Shown piece by piece: positions 22,285-33,900 of a DNA stretch of 64,000 nucleotides. Each line of letters begins with the position of its first letter. Position 1 is the stretch's first letter. This stretch comes from Porites lobata. Taxonomy: Eukaryota; Cnidaria; Anthozoa; Scleractinia; Poritidae. The stretch lies in contig CALNXK010000165.1 of the NCBI GenBank assembly GCA_942486035.1, positions 124,001-188,000 of the forward strand, read 5' to 3'. The position numbers and the translations under genes are program-made. The notes beneath the pieces are model-generated. The model was given only the letters and a program-made list of their open reading frames with translations, was not told where the DNA came from and searched no databases.

Positions 22285-23430
22285 AAGCCCTGATATCCCC
22301 ATACTAATTCTCTAGATTGATGTCCACACTTTTCGCTACACTGTAGAGGACTGGTTGAAAGAAATTATCAAAAGATCACATGAAAGCACTTTATTTCTTT
22401 GAAGTGATCATTTTCTTAATTCTTATAACCTTTTCTCTTCAAAGAGTACTGTTAAGAGAAAATTGTCCCTGTTCACTCTTGTGACTAAAAGGGTAACTTA
22501 TTTGTCGAGGCAGGTGTATTGTCATCCCGAGCCCGTCTTTCTTGGTCACGTGGTCTTTAAACGAGGGGTTCGTTACAAATTAAGCCGAGTGGCTCTGGGG
22601 ACGAGAATAGGGCCAGTGAGAAACTTCATCATGTTCATTGTCGGTCTTGAACTTCTGAAAGCGCATATTCCACGGTCACTGATACTCCCCATGGTAGCAC
22701 AACGCGATAACTTGGATTATCGGGTTCAATAACAGTCGATGGTCACCGTTGGTTCATTGTTTTGTTTTTGTTTTGTCTGATAAGGGAGGGTCATGACTGA
22801 GGAAGTGAGAAAAAGGAAGGGCCACGAAAGTTTTCAGACAAAATTAAAAATACCCCTTCGTCCTCCGTCCCCTTTCTACCCCGAATTAAAAGCGTACAGT
22901 CGAACTCTACTTTACAGACGTCCGCCTTATACATTGAGATACCACGTTATATCGGGCAAACTTATCTTTTGTCCTGGGAATTCAAAAATCCCTTTCATTC
23001 TTTCTTCATTCTTTCCGATTAGAATGGTTACCTGTTAACGGACATTTTTTTTCTTGTCCAAGAGATTCTCGTAGAACGGTTAGGCTCACTAATACAGACA
23101 CATTGTCAATCGTGTGCCAAAAAGTCTTCCTAGACGTAAAATACCTTCAGATGCATGACAGTATGTCGATGTCCTTATTGCGCCTAAGTGGGTATATGAC
23201 GATGAACAGGGTATACAAGTTATTTGGCGCGCGTTTTTAACAAGGTGTCTTTTTGGACAGGAAAGCCCTCAAAAGAGTGTGAAAGTTGCCGTTGAGAGCA
23301 GTCTACATGTGTGGTATCGACAATTTTTTTTAACCACAAAAAAAAAAAAACTCATTCCATGCAAGTGAAAATGTCAGTAATTTGAACGAGAAACGAAATA
23401 AATCAGGGTCATGAAATAAGGCCTCCTGTC
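22285..23430. other. Intergenic, nothing recognised
   Basis: No gene or strong repeat was seen up to the TTAA that opens the large inverted-repeat element. Only short unsupported frames occur. Confidence 0.45.
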
Positions 23431-23434
23431 TTAA

Positions 23435-23755
23435 GGTGGCTCCGTAATTAACCCAAGAGCATTTAGCTGTGACAAATTTTCCGTCATAACTTTTTCGATT
23501 TTAATGCGATGGCTGCGAAACTTTGTAATTAACAACAGATATCATTCGGCAATAATACGAAATATTCCGATTTCATTGATGGTAAATATTTCTTGAGAAA
23601 TTAGCGCTTAAAAGGACCCTACTGTTCAAAGAAAATCGCGTCTAGTAAAAAATTTTGCTGATATTTTTTACTGAAATTTCTGGTATCGGCTTTAATTGAT
23701 ATAATAAATATGCCAGAGGAATTTCAGAAAAATCGTTGGAGCAGAAGTCCGTAAC
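23435..23755 (+). repeat. Left terminal inverted repeat
   Basis: 321 bp, starting directly after TTAA with GGTGGCTCCGTAATTAA and ending ..GCAGAAGTCCGTAAC. Mismatches to the right repeat are mostly single-base substitutions, with the same total length. Confidence 0.8.
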
Positions 23756-23756
23756 C

Positions 23757-24240
23757 ACACAGCAAAATCGAGGTGTTATGGTAACACCAAAAAAGTGTAA
23801 ATTTTTGCAGCTGTGTGAACACCAAATAGGTGTTCAGTTAACACTACTGTCGTGTATATTTACACCAAAATGGTGTAAATATGACCTACATACGATCCTG
23901 AATGCGTTTAAAAACACCTTTGCAGTGTTACAGCAACACTGACCTGGTGTATATTTTCTCTATATTGGTGTTTAGTAACACCAAAATTGGGTTAACGTAA
24001 GCCAATTTTGGTGTTAAAATACACCAAAAAATATGTCTCTTTTACACTGTTCTGGTGTTTTTGTTACACTAAAAAAGAGTAATGATGACACTGAATTTGT
24101 GTAAAACCCATTGCAGCTGTGTGCACACCAAAGTCAGGTAAATTTACACTACTGGGAATTTTACACTGTATTAGTGTAGATCAACACTTCCAATTGTGTT
24201 ATAACACACCGTTTGAGTGCTGAGCCAACACTATTTGTAA
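23757..24240. repeat. Sub-terminal field of short palindromes, left
   Basis: Dozens of copies of GGTGT/ACACC and GTGTAA/TTACAC-type motifs are packed in both orientations, forming mini-palindromes such as TTTACACCAAAATGGTGTAA. Spacing is irregular, so this is not a simple tandem repeat. The same motif field recurs at 28340-28605 on the other side of the element. Confidence 0.7.
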
Positions 24241-24717
24241 CTCATGAAGAAGTCTTAAAAGTAGACAAAGTAACAGCTACGACAACAACTTGTAAATTTT
24301 GCTCCCATTTAATTGCTTTACCCTGATAGTAATAAAAACTTTGTTCTCTTCAGAATTCAGTAAAACAGCACGAATTAAAACAAGTGTTAAAACAGTAAGA
24401 GGGCTGTACACCGTAGGTCTTTCTTTTCTAAGACTTTTTAGTTTTGCGGAGGATGAGAGCACACTGCATGAGAGAACGATTTTCTCATGTAACCTTTTTT
24501 TTAAAAATTCAAATATTAATATAGTCCTATACAGAACTACAGAAGCCGGAGAGATGAAATTTGAAACAACGTGGATCTTCTTTTTAAGAAACGTTTTTGC
24601 CACCGTCGTTGTCGTCGTTCGGCTTAGCTATTGATGTGAAAGGCAGATTACACAACAAGTCGTGCAGATTTAATTTTAGTTTGCTTTAATTACGAGCTTG
24701 GAACTGATTCAGTTCAT

Positions 24718-25007
24718 TCATGAACTGTAATACCTTAGTCGGTATATTAACATTGTCCATTCAAAACTTCTCTCTGGGACAAATGAATATGAGTGTCTGC
24801 ATTCTTCCGGATATTCTATATTACACACAACATATATTAGAGTGAGCAAGGCGCTGGTATGTCCTCCATTAACCTTTAGAGGGAGATTCCTTTCCCCACT
24901 CAGGTATATATCATCTGGGGCTTGCAGTTGCCCCTCAAAGATGATGAAGTGCGTCATTCCCTCCTTGCCGTTCTCGGCAACTTTATTTGCATCAACACCA
25001 TTCTATA
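24718..25007 (-). CDS. Terminal exon of the cargo gene
   Basis: A clean acceptor (CCTCTTTATAG) precedes a 96-residue frame containing MTHFIIFEGQLQAPDDIYL and HTSALLTLIYVVCNIEYPEE, ending at a stop at 24718. It is the best preserved part of the gene and shows no frame break. Confidence 0.45.
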
Positions 25008-25453
25008 AAGAGGAAAAAAAGATGCAAAAGAACACTTTCAATAAATGTGTTTTCTCAACTGCAGCATAATAAAAGTCAATAAATATTGAAATGGAAAGTT
25101 TTGTATGTTCATCCAATTCTTCAGATGGCCCGAACCTATTTATATGCACGTTGGGTATGTTTTGGAATCGCGTTTTTCATTTTTGGCATCCTTAATAAAG
25201 AATAGTGCAAATTTAAGAAAATGTTGTCTATTTTTGTGTAGGTTTAACACTGTTTGAGATATCAGCTTATGTTTAAAACCGAATTTTTACAAAAACTGTC
25301 AAAAACATCATAGAAATCGGTTGAATGGTTCCTGCCGAAAACGAATTAGGATTGTAGTACAAGCATGAAAGATTTAGCCTGATTAACTGAGGAAATAATG
25401 TTTGCCTCATGCTCAACTTAATTCTGTTTGTGAGACTCCTTCACTGCATTGTT

Positions 25454-25880
25454 TCACTGCAACAGGCATTTCTCGATAAAAGGCAAGTCCAGTGTAACTT
25501 TTCCAAACTTTCCTTCCCAAAGGGTTATTAAGTTTTTGGAATCACTGTCCATTTTCACATGTACTTTCTGTTCCCGTGGAATCTCTAGGAATGAGTTTGT
25601 TACTGCCACAGCACTATCTGAAGAATTGATTGACTTTGTTTTATTTTTCATCTGCAAATGAAGCAATCTTACTTTTTCACGTTCTGTTTGACGCCACAGT
25701 TGGTGAAACTTCTCTTGATTTTTTTTTTTTGACAGAAGACAGTTTTTCTTCGGTTTTCTGTCTTTTCTTTTTTTTCTAAAACTAGCTCTTCATGAGCGTT
25801 TTTCTTTATTTGTTTTATTTCAAGCCTTCTTCCTTTATTTCGAGCTCGTCTCTGACGCCTTTTTGCCTCATCAGATCTTT
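25454..25880 (-). pseudogene. Basic exon interrupted by a poly-A frameshift
   Basis: Upstream of a 12-A tract near 25721-25732 the frame reads RSDEAKRRQRRARNKGRRLE. Downstream, a different frame reads QEKFHQLWRQTEREKVRLLH and continues to a stop at 25454. Both look coding. One base gained or lost in the homopolymer would account for the break. Confidence 0.4.
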
Positions 25881-28339
25881 TCCAACTAAAAAAAAAATGC
25901 TGCGAATAATAAAAATTTGTTCAAAGGGGCTGGAAGCATTACTGTGAGTGTATTTCCTTTTTCTTAGTCTTTCTTCCGTCCTTTCTTTCTTTTTTGTTTT
26001 TCTATCCTTCTTAAGTTTTTCTGATAATTTTAGATAACTATAATTATTACCAGCTATCAATTCATCATGTTCCAAGTAATGAGCGGGCTGGCCTCTCAAC
26101 TTTGGAGCTAGTTAAAAGCGGAAAATCCAACTTTACATAGCTATGGAAACCCACAACATGATGAATTGAAAGATAAAGGTAAGTTGTTTGGGAATATATA
26201 TAATTGAGAACCTTACAGACATATTTTAATAATACTTTTTGCAGCCTCGATTATTGTATTACTGAAATGAAACTTACAGTTTTTGGTCTCAGGCACTTTT
26301 ATCGAAAAAGACAATATTGAAGTATCATGGGTAAAATGAATAGGATGGCTGAAAATAATATTTTTCATTACACGTATCTCTTGTGAATGATTGAAAATGT
26401 TTATACGTTCTTTTACATTGTATATGGACAGCACACATTGGCAAATTGTGTAGGTGTAACATGAAATAGGTAATGATGTGTTAAGAATTTGCTTACTAAT
26501 CCAAAACCTCGTTCCCAGGATTCTCTCCTAACCGCTCCGTATAGGTTGACTAATGCATTGTAACTGAGTCTTCTTTCTTCCACTGAACCTAATTCCCCAC
26601 CCACCCTACCTAAGAAATATGTCAGTATTAACTTGTCTATGTTGCAAGCTTCTCATTTCTAGTAAATTCCCTAAATATAATATTGTCTCTTTTGTTATAG
26701 TTTGGATTTTCCATAATTGACCGGATTGCAGGAAAAAAAGCTTACAATATAGGACCACATGCACAAAATTTGCAAATTCCTCCCCTTCTACTCCCCTAGC
26801 CGTTTTCATATAAAATGAAATGATGTTTGTGACAGTCACTGGCCCTTTGGAAGTGTAAATAGGTTCTCACCTCTTTTTATCAACTGTTGGGGTGCTAGAT
26901 GCCTCGCCAACTGTTTCAGCATTAACGGCTTCTTGTACAGGTCGCGCTTCGGTAGACACTTCGTGAATTATCCGAACTTCAGTGCTTTTATCAAGTCACG
27001 TTTTCGTACCTTGTGAAGAAGGTTAGCGAGAACGCCAGCAGGGGGCACGAGGGTCTTCAGGCTCTCCTCATTCATGCACAACCGAACCTGTTCAGCTTTG
27101 GAAGTTAAAAAGTAAAGAGTTAAGAAAGGAAAATTAAAGTTTTTAAAGCTAAACTTTCAGGCCTTAATTAATATAATGCGAAGTAAAAACGTCAACGTGT
27201 TCCGTTATTTCGCGCCAAAAGTGCATTTTCAGTTTGGAACTTTTGTTAGATGGGGAATCAAAAGAAAGATGTATCAGAACACCGTTTTACGAATTGTAGG
27301 TTCGTGTCACAGTATATGAGGGTTTTTTTCTTTTAAAAGCAGAACATATTATTTAGTTAGGACAGGCTATTACCTTACCTTAAAAATTATCGGCAAATGC
27401 CTGAATACCCCTCCTTCTTCATCCACTCTTGAACATCTTCGCAAATAAAAATAAGTGAAGCCGGCTAGGTTTTACCCTTAAAACAGACAGACTAAATAAT
27501 TTAACTCTTCCGTGCAGAATCTACAGACGGTGAAATGCACAGCGACTGCTTCGCTGTGCGTGAATATATGAACAGCACGCAACGTTGAACAAGACACGAA
27601 ACCTTTCCGCTCTTCTCTGATTGGACAAAACATTACTTGATAAGTACCGTCTTGAAAGGAATGTTCACAATGCAATCAAATGATTAATGAAACCCTGAGA
27701 ACGTTTTAGGACTGAGTTGTGATTGGTCGTATCCGCACACAAAACATTCCGATGTTGTTTCGCTTGCCGACGTTGATAGACGCGTTTCAATAAAACTTAC
27801 AAGATCACTTTCGTGTCACGCAGCATACAAATATAAAAATGACTGGTGTTAAGCAAATGCGATGTTTTCGTGATGTTTCGAAGGTTAACTTGCTTATAAG
27901 ACAAATGCCGTCTTTTTAGAATATTTTAATTTTGCACAATTATCTTTGTTTTCACCTTTCCGGCGTATAAACACTGAAAACACGTGCTTTCAATTAGTCA
28001 CGAAAAGCACGTGGGGCCCTGGTAGTAGATGCTCGTGTCACGGTGTGTCTGTGTGTATGTTTTTTTTTTTTTTTAGGGTTCTCTGCCCGTAATAAAGTAC
28101 GTAAGGATAATTGTCATTATTAGATCAGTCAATTTTTGAAGAAGAGGAAATTACATCATCCTTAATAAAGGATTCACATAACTTTTAGCACCAAGAAGTA
28201 TAACTACTTTCATTGCTGGAGCACTGCCACACATCTCATATTTTTTGAAAGGCAATAGACCTATTCGGTCTATTCACGTGAGCAGGGTGGTTAGTTTAAA
28301 CATTTCTGACCTGGGGTATGCAATTGATAATTTCAGATT

Positions 28340-28605
28340 AAACTCCGTGTTAGTGTTTTGATACACGATTTGGTGTAAAATAACACACCAGTTGTGTTAA
28401 GTTCTTGCAAGATTTCTGAAATACAGACGTAGTGTAACTTTACACCGCCAACGTGTGCCACATTTCTTGATTACACCATTTTAGTGTGTTCATACACTGA
28501 ATTGGTGTATCTTTTAAGAAACACTCGGCAAGTGTTATGACAACACTAATTCAGTGTTAATGTATATCTCCCTTGGTGTTAATTTACAACCTCGAATTTG
28601 CTGTG
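28340..28605. repeat. Sub-terminal field of short palindromes, right
   Basis: GTGTTA, TGGTGT and ACACC-type motifs recur in both orientations as in the left field at 23757-24240, for example TTACACCATTTTAGTGTG and ACACTAATTCAGTGTT. The field is inserted between unique sequence and the long palindrome that follows. Confidence 0.65.
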
Positions 28606-28607
28606 CA

Positions 28608-29777
28608 AAAGTCGGTCAAAATTCAGCTGTGAAATTGTTTTGGAATTTCAAAAATAAATTACTATCAGAAAGAAGGAGACACCAGTTTCAATTTTCGGGA
28701 CAAGCAACTTCAGTGTGTTTCCTAATTCTGAAAACAGAAGCCGATTGCCTATCGTGCTATTCTTTAAAAGGTACTTTTCAGTTTTAGAAGCACTATAAAT
28801 TGCTCCAAACTTTGCTCTGACATCGAATGACTTGTTCCTCGACATTTTTAAAATATCCCTTGGCAATTTTGGTTCAAACTCCTGCTACATACATTTTGAT
28901 GTATTGCAAAGCCTCCCCAACGGCTGTTCGTGCTTTACGTTGTTTCCAATTCAGGAAAAAGGTATTGGGATTGTAAGCTACCTTGTATCGAAGCTCAGAT
29001 AGAACTGTCCAGTACCTTTGTTTATGACCAGAAAATGAGCACGAGCGGCAGCTCTGCGAGGAATTCGCACCTCAGCCAGGGGGGAAGAGTGACAATGATG
29101 CCCATGTCTGTGAACCGATCTGTATAAACATGTATTGCAGAGCAAAACATAATAATCAAGAAAAACATACCCATTCATTGAAGGAAGGAGTGACAAAAAT
29201 TTCAGAGTTGTAAATTTATTAACGGACAGTATTTTTGCGATAATTTTATTTTGCACTGTGATGTTATTTGGTTCACAAGCATGGTCATCATTGTCGTTCG
29301 TCCCCCCTGGGTGAGGTGCGAATTCCACGCAGAACTGCCGCTCGCGCTCATTTTGTAGTCATAAACAAAGGTGCTGGACAGTTCTTTCTGAGCTCTGATA
29401 CGAGGTAGCGTCCAATCTCAATACTTTTTTCCTGAGTTGGAAGCAACGAACGGCAGTAAAAGTCGTTGAAAATGTATGGCAATACATCAAAATGTATGCA
29501 GCAGGAGTTTGAGCCAAAATTGCCAAGGGATATTTTAAAACTGTCGACGAACAAGTAATTCTACTTCAGAACAAGGTTTGGAGCAATTTATAGTTCTTCT
29601 AAAACTAAAAAGTACCTTTCAAAGAATAGCACGATAGGCAATCGGCTTTTGTTTTAAGAATTAGCAAGCGTTGAATTTACTTGTCCCGAAAATTCAAACT
29701 GGTGGCTCCTTCTACCTGATAGTAATTTATTTTTGAAATTCCAAAACAATTTCACAGCTGAATTTTGACCGACTTTT
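28608..29777. repeat. 1.17-kb near-palindrome, arms of about 509 bp
   Basis: Arms 28608-29116 and 29270-29777 pair over their whole length with scattered mismatches; the spacer is about 153 bp. For example, AAGTCGGTCAAAATTCAGCT at the left is mirrored at 29752-29775. The right arm abuts the right terminal repeat of the TTAA element. Confidence 0.75.
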
Positions 29778-29778
29778 A

Positions 29779-30099
29779 GTTACGGACTTCTGCTCCAACG
29801 ATTTTTCTGAAATTCCTCTGGCACATTTATTATATCAATTAAAGCCGATACCAGAAATTTCAGTAAAAAATATCAGCAAAATTTTTTACTAGACGCGATT
29901 TTCTTTGAACAGTAGGGTCCTTTTAAGCACTAATTTCTCAAGAAATATTTACCATCAGTGAAATCGGAATATTTTGTGTTATTGCCGATTGATATCTGTT
30001 GTTCTTTGCCAAGTTTCACAGCCATCGCGTTAAAAACCAAAAAGTTATGACGGAAAATTTGTCACAGTTAAATGTTCTTGTATTAATTACGGAGCCACC
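29779..30099 (-). repeat. Right terminal inverted repeat
   Basis: 321 bp, reverse-complementary to 23435-23755, opening GTTACGGACTTCTGCTCCAA and closing at GGAGCCACC before TTAA. Confidence 0.8.
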
Positions 30100-30103
30100 T
30101 TAA

Positions 30104-30661
30104 AGAGGTTAGACAAATGATCGATTGTAAGGAATTAAGTTACAGATGTTCATTTTGAGACGATGTCCTGTCCTATTTTCTTTAGTCTGTTTATTATTTT
30201 GGTTTACTGAAACTTCATGAAAGGGTACTTTTTACTGGAACGGATTCCCAAGAACAGGTTGTCATCTTCACTCAAAATACATGAAAGACTCTTAGAATTT
30301 AAAGTAGTAAATGAAAGAAGAGAGAAAATTGCTTCATGTGTAAGGCTTGAATCTGTATCTACAATACCATAAATAAGCGTTAACTTTCGACATTGGTTAT
30401 TTTCAACGCACTTTACATGGGGTAGCTCATTACATTGAATGAAAGTTAGCCTTTTTAAAAACTGCGTTTAGCCCTAATAACTGGATTTCGGTGCTAAACC
30501 CCATCCTTACTCAATTCTTTTCTTGCACAACTGTCTCTCCCTACTCCTATTTTTCGAACCACCCTTAACTTGAGCCCACAATCATGCAGCGGTCTACTAC
30601 AACCACGGGTTTATTTCAGACTGTTTGAGACCCTTCAGATGGCTTCAGATAGGAAATAAGT
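30104..30661. other. Region upstream of QSOX, no clear core elements
   Basis: No TATA box or strong repeat is apparent in the 560 bp between the large mobile element and the QSOX start codon. The QSOX promoter presumably lies here, immediately next to the element's right end. Confidence 0.35.
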
Positions 30662-30905
30662 ATGGCCGATCACTTGCTTGTTTGTAGATGTTTTCTAGTT
30701 GTTTTTGTATTTTACTGTTCTTTTAGACTCTCCTATGGTGTATTATATTCATCCGCCGACCATATAGTGCTTTTAGAAAACGATACAATCTCCAGTGTAA
30801 TTCATAATAGTCAGTCGGCTTGGATCGTCGAGTTTTACTCTAGTTTTTGCGGACATTGTCATGCTTTTGCTCCGACATGGAAAACGCTAGCAAGGATGGC
30901 GAAAG
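30662..30905 (+). CDS. QSOX: QSOX exon 1: signal peptide and thioredoxin active site
   Basis: The exon starts MADHLLVCRCFLVVFVFYCS, a typical cleavable secretion signal. It contains VEFYSSFCGHCHAFAPTWK, with the CGHC redox pair that receives electrons from client thiols. The donor AAAG|GTAAGG leaves phase 1, completed by AC at 33788. Confidence 0.92.
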
Positions 30906-33900
30906 GTAAGGAAAGTTAAGTAAGATATCTTCAGGGGTATTTTGAAAAGAAGGAATAGGAAAGAGAGGAAACGACGTCAGGAAAAACGAAAGGGGACTAC
31001 ATCTGCTCGATGGCCGGTTCTTTGTTTAAATGTAACATTTATTTTTAATGAAGCAGTATGTAGCATAGCTACAAAGTGGCCAGTGCTTTATATCTTATTT
31101 ATCTAGGATTTTTTATTTCTTTGTTAAGCCAGGAAAATTAAAATTTTTCTGTGTCGTGGTGGGTTGAAACGATCTATATTTAGTCTTGTAACGTCAGATA
31201 GGTCGTGTTCCTTTTTCGTTTTTACCACATCAATTAATCATAACATGAGAGACGAAGAGAGCAATATGAAGCGGAACAATTAAAATGTCATCAAGATTCG
31301 TGTGTCTTGACATGCTTTGCTTAGCTGTGTTATGGAGATTTAAACTCTGAACCCATGGTTCAATAGTGGCAAGCAGTGGCTGACGTGTAAATGTCGCAAC
31401 CAGGATGTAAACAAAAAATTGCCGAGCGTGAAATCGAGTAGAAACACCTGGTTTTTGTAACGATCACATTTCTTCCGCATCTAATTTAGCGCTTAATCTT
31501 GAGCTGTCGTTTTTTGTTGTTGATTATCTAGCCATTCTTTTTTCCCTTTTTCTTTGATTCTGATAATCAACTCAGCTAAGCTACATAGAATTAAAGCAGA
31601 ATGTGTTGATAATTAGTAACACAGTACAGTAGTCCTCTTTTAATGATTAGATTAAAAAATTAGGCATTCCAAATGGATCAATAATGTGGTTATAAGAATT
31701 TTTGTGGTGCAGTAACCTAAACGCAAAATGTAATTTTAGGGTAAATTGTGTTAGAACTGACTTGAATATCTTTTGACCATGAACTGAATTGAATATCTTT
31801 TGACCATGAAACCACTAGAATGCACCACAAGCCACAAGCCACAAGATCTTGAAAGAGGAGTGGGAAGGGGGAATTTTTAATCAGCTTGTTCTCTTCTCTC
31901 CCTCTCCTCATGGTGCCTAATATTTTAATTTTTTTGGGAGAGAGGTGGGATGAATAATGGTTTCATGTTTTTTATTTCCTCGGCTGATTCAGTGTAAAAA
32001 TAATATCCAGGAAATGCATGACTTATCCTCCTGGCTTCCATTTGTTTTTCACTGGGTTTTATTTTTCTCCTCTTTCTTAGCTGCACTCCATCCTGTCCCA
32101 CCTTACATGCGTACATGTACCATGAATTTGTTTCGTCTTTCTCTATTTGCAACTTGTTACACCTTTACCGTTACAAAAATGATTCTGAGTTTAAGTGTTA
32201 TGTCTGAATTATAGCATCTGGTTATCCACAAGAAAGATCAGGGAAACTTGAATAAGCCCACAAGCTGTGAGGTGTTACTTTTGAATGGTGTAACTTGAGA
32301 TACCTATGTAACAGCCAATGAGAAGTTGAAGTTTTGGCTTCAGTGTTGTACCTGAATGAATTAAAAAAGTTATATAGTCTAATAAGAATGTGAAAAACTG
32401 TGGGCGGGACTGTAAGGAGTGAGAATTTAAAATATAGATAATAATATTGGTATTTGAATGACAAGAATGGCTCATCAGAAACTTTTCCTGAAGCACTAAA
32501 ATGTGCAAGGCTCTACTGTTTTTCGTTTGATAAAATAAGCATGCAGATTTAGTTTCCATGTTCAAAATTAAAGTCAGAAGGCATTGTGTACTGTAGCGGA
32601 AAAATGTAGGTGGGGATACACTGCCTAAATATTTATTGCCTTCATTTACCATTTGACTTATGGTCTGTCTGTTTATGGTGCCATAGACTCAGATCTCAGG
32701 GTCATACAAAATTTCCTAGATGGACGCCTTAAAAGGAAATTATATACATCTAAGGGAACAGACATTAGAGACCTCTTAGAAAAGGCAATATATGCTTATT
32801 GCCCACAAATAAATTCTGATAGATTCAAGAATGTACGGTCTAATATTTATGTACACTATATTACTGACATATGTTTCTTTTATCTTAGAAGGGATAAAGA
32901 TTATTATTAAATTTATTATTATTGTTATTATTATTATTTTAGATTCAGATATTATAATCAGAAATTGAAGCTTCTGTATGATGAGTTAACACCAAATTTA
33001 TTGTAGGTGGGGTAGATGGTTGAAATATTACTTCAAGGTAGACATCACTGGCATAGCCCTAGCTAAAAGACCTGGCCCAGGGTGTTCAAATGTTGGATAT
33101 CGCTATCCACAGGATAAATCACTATCTAGTGTATAAGTATTAGGGAGACCAGTTGCGCTATCCACTGGATAAAGATTTATCCAGTGGAAAGTGGCATCCA
33201 TTGTTTGAATAACTCAGGCCCGGGTGCCAGTTTTTCAAAAGGTGAATGGCACCATCTAGGTGTAAGTTAAGATAAGATAAGAATCTATATTTAAGTGTCA
33301 GAGTATTTAATTTAGCCCAAAGGGACTAGTGGGGACAGTAAATAGACTATACTATTAAGAAAAAATGCTAAAAATGAGTATTTGCAATAAAATCTACACC
33401 CTCAATAAAATACAACAGAAAGTAGATCATTATGATACTGTGATACTTAATGTTAAAAAAAAATAATAATAAAATAAAAGTAAATTATTGTCTGTTCACA
33501 GCAGAGTTTACAACAGTTACTATTATTAGAAATATACTCAGAAAAGTTCAGTATTTTTCTAATTTTGTTCCTAAAACTGGAAAGTACCACAGTACTGAAA
33601 AAATTGTTTGTTATAGGAGGGTCTTTGTTATCAAAACAGGATTTCACTTACCCAGAAGATGAAGATGTTGAGAATAGTGTAGTTTGCCTTCCTAGAGCAC
33701 TTCATTGCATGGCCGGTTGTATGTTATTTTTTTATTATTATTTTCTATGCACTCCAAATAGCTCTGATTGAAATTCATTTATTTCAGACTGGAGAAAGCT
33801 CATACACGTTGGCGCTATTGACTGTGCTGAAGAGCGTAATCTCCAGACATGTATAAATTATGAAATAGAAGGTTATCCTACAGTAAAGGTGAGAGCAACT

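Larger units (their letters stand above)
24718..27096 (-). pseudogene. Damaged multi-exon cargo gene, possibly SAM-domain related
   Basis: Coding-like minus-strand segments: about 27096-27011 (AEQVRLCMNEESLKTLVPPA, SAM-like C-terminal helix), 26987-26877 (ending DKKR before GTGAGA), about 26605-26495 (donor GTAAGC), about 26110-25960 (basic), 25880-25454 (Lys/Arg/Glu rich) and 25007-24718 (acceptor CTTTATAG). The last exon contains HTSALLTLIYVVCNIEYPEE, which I recall as similar to the C-terminus of uncharacterised SAMD3-like proteins. Two frame breaks are apparent: at about 27 kb, where open frames abut with no room for an intron, and at a 12-A tract near 25730. These could be decay or assembly errors. 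Function unknown. Confidence 0.35.
23435..30099. mobile_element. 6.67-kb TTAA-flanked element with 321-bp terminal inverted repeats
   Basis: The left terminal repeat (23435-23755) and right terminal repeat (29779-30099) are both 321 bp and roughly 90 percent identical when reverse-complemented. Both begin GGTGGCTCCGTAATTAA. TTAA lies immediately outside each end (23431-23434 and 30100-30103), the target duplication typical of piggyBac-type elements. Inside are two sub-terminal fields of short ACACC/GGTGT palindromes, a 509-bp-arm palindrome at the right, and a damaged minus-strand cargo gene. I see no transposase, so mobility would depend on a helper. Superfamily assignment rests only on the TTAA. 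Confidence 0.75.

Noticed and set aside
23757..24240. CRISPR-like array
   Set aside because: The repeated motif is only 5-10 bp, occurs in both orientations and has irregular spacing; the genome is animal.
24299..24634. Overlapping frames of about 108-111 codons on both strands
   Set aside because: There is no recognisable family feature and no splice context, and the same interval is open on both strands, which usually means chance.
23431..30103. Polinton/Maverick virus-like transposon
   Set aside because: The long terminal repeats suggested it, but the element is far too short and no polymerase, integrase or capsid-like frame is visible; the TTAA borders also differ from the 6-bp duplications of Polintons.
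32222..32652. Minus-strand frames of 80-125 codons in QSOX intron 1
   Set aside because: No start context, domain or splice support, and composition resembles the surrounding intron.
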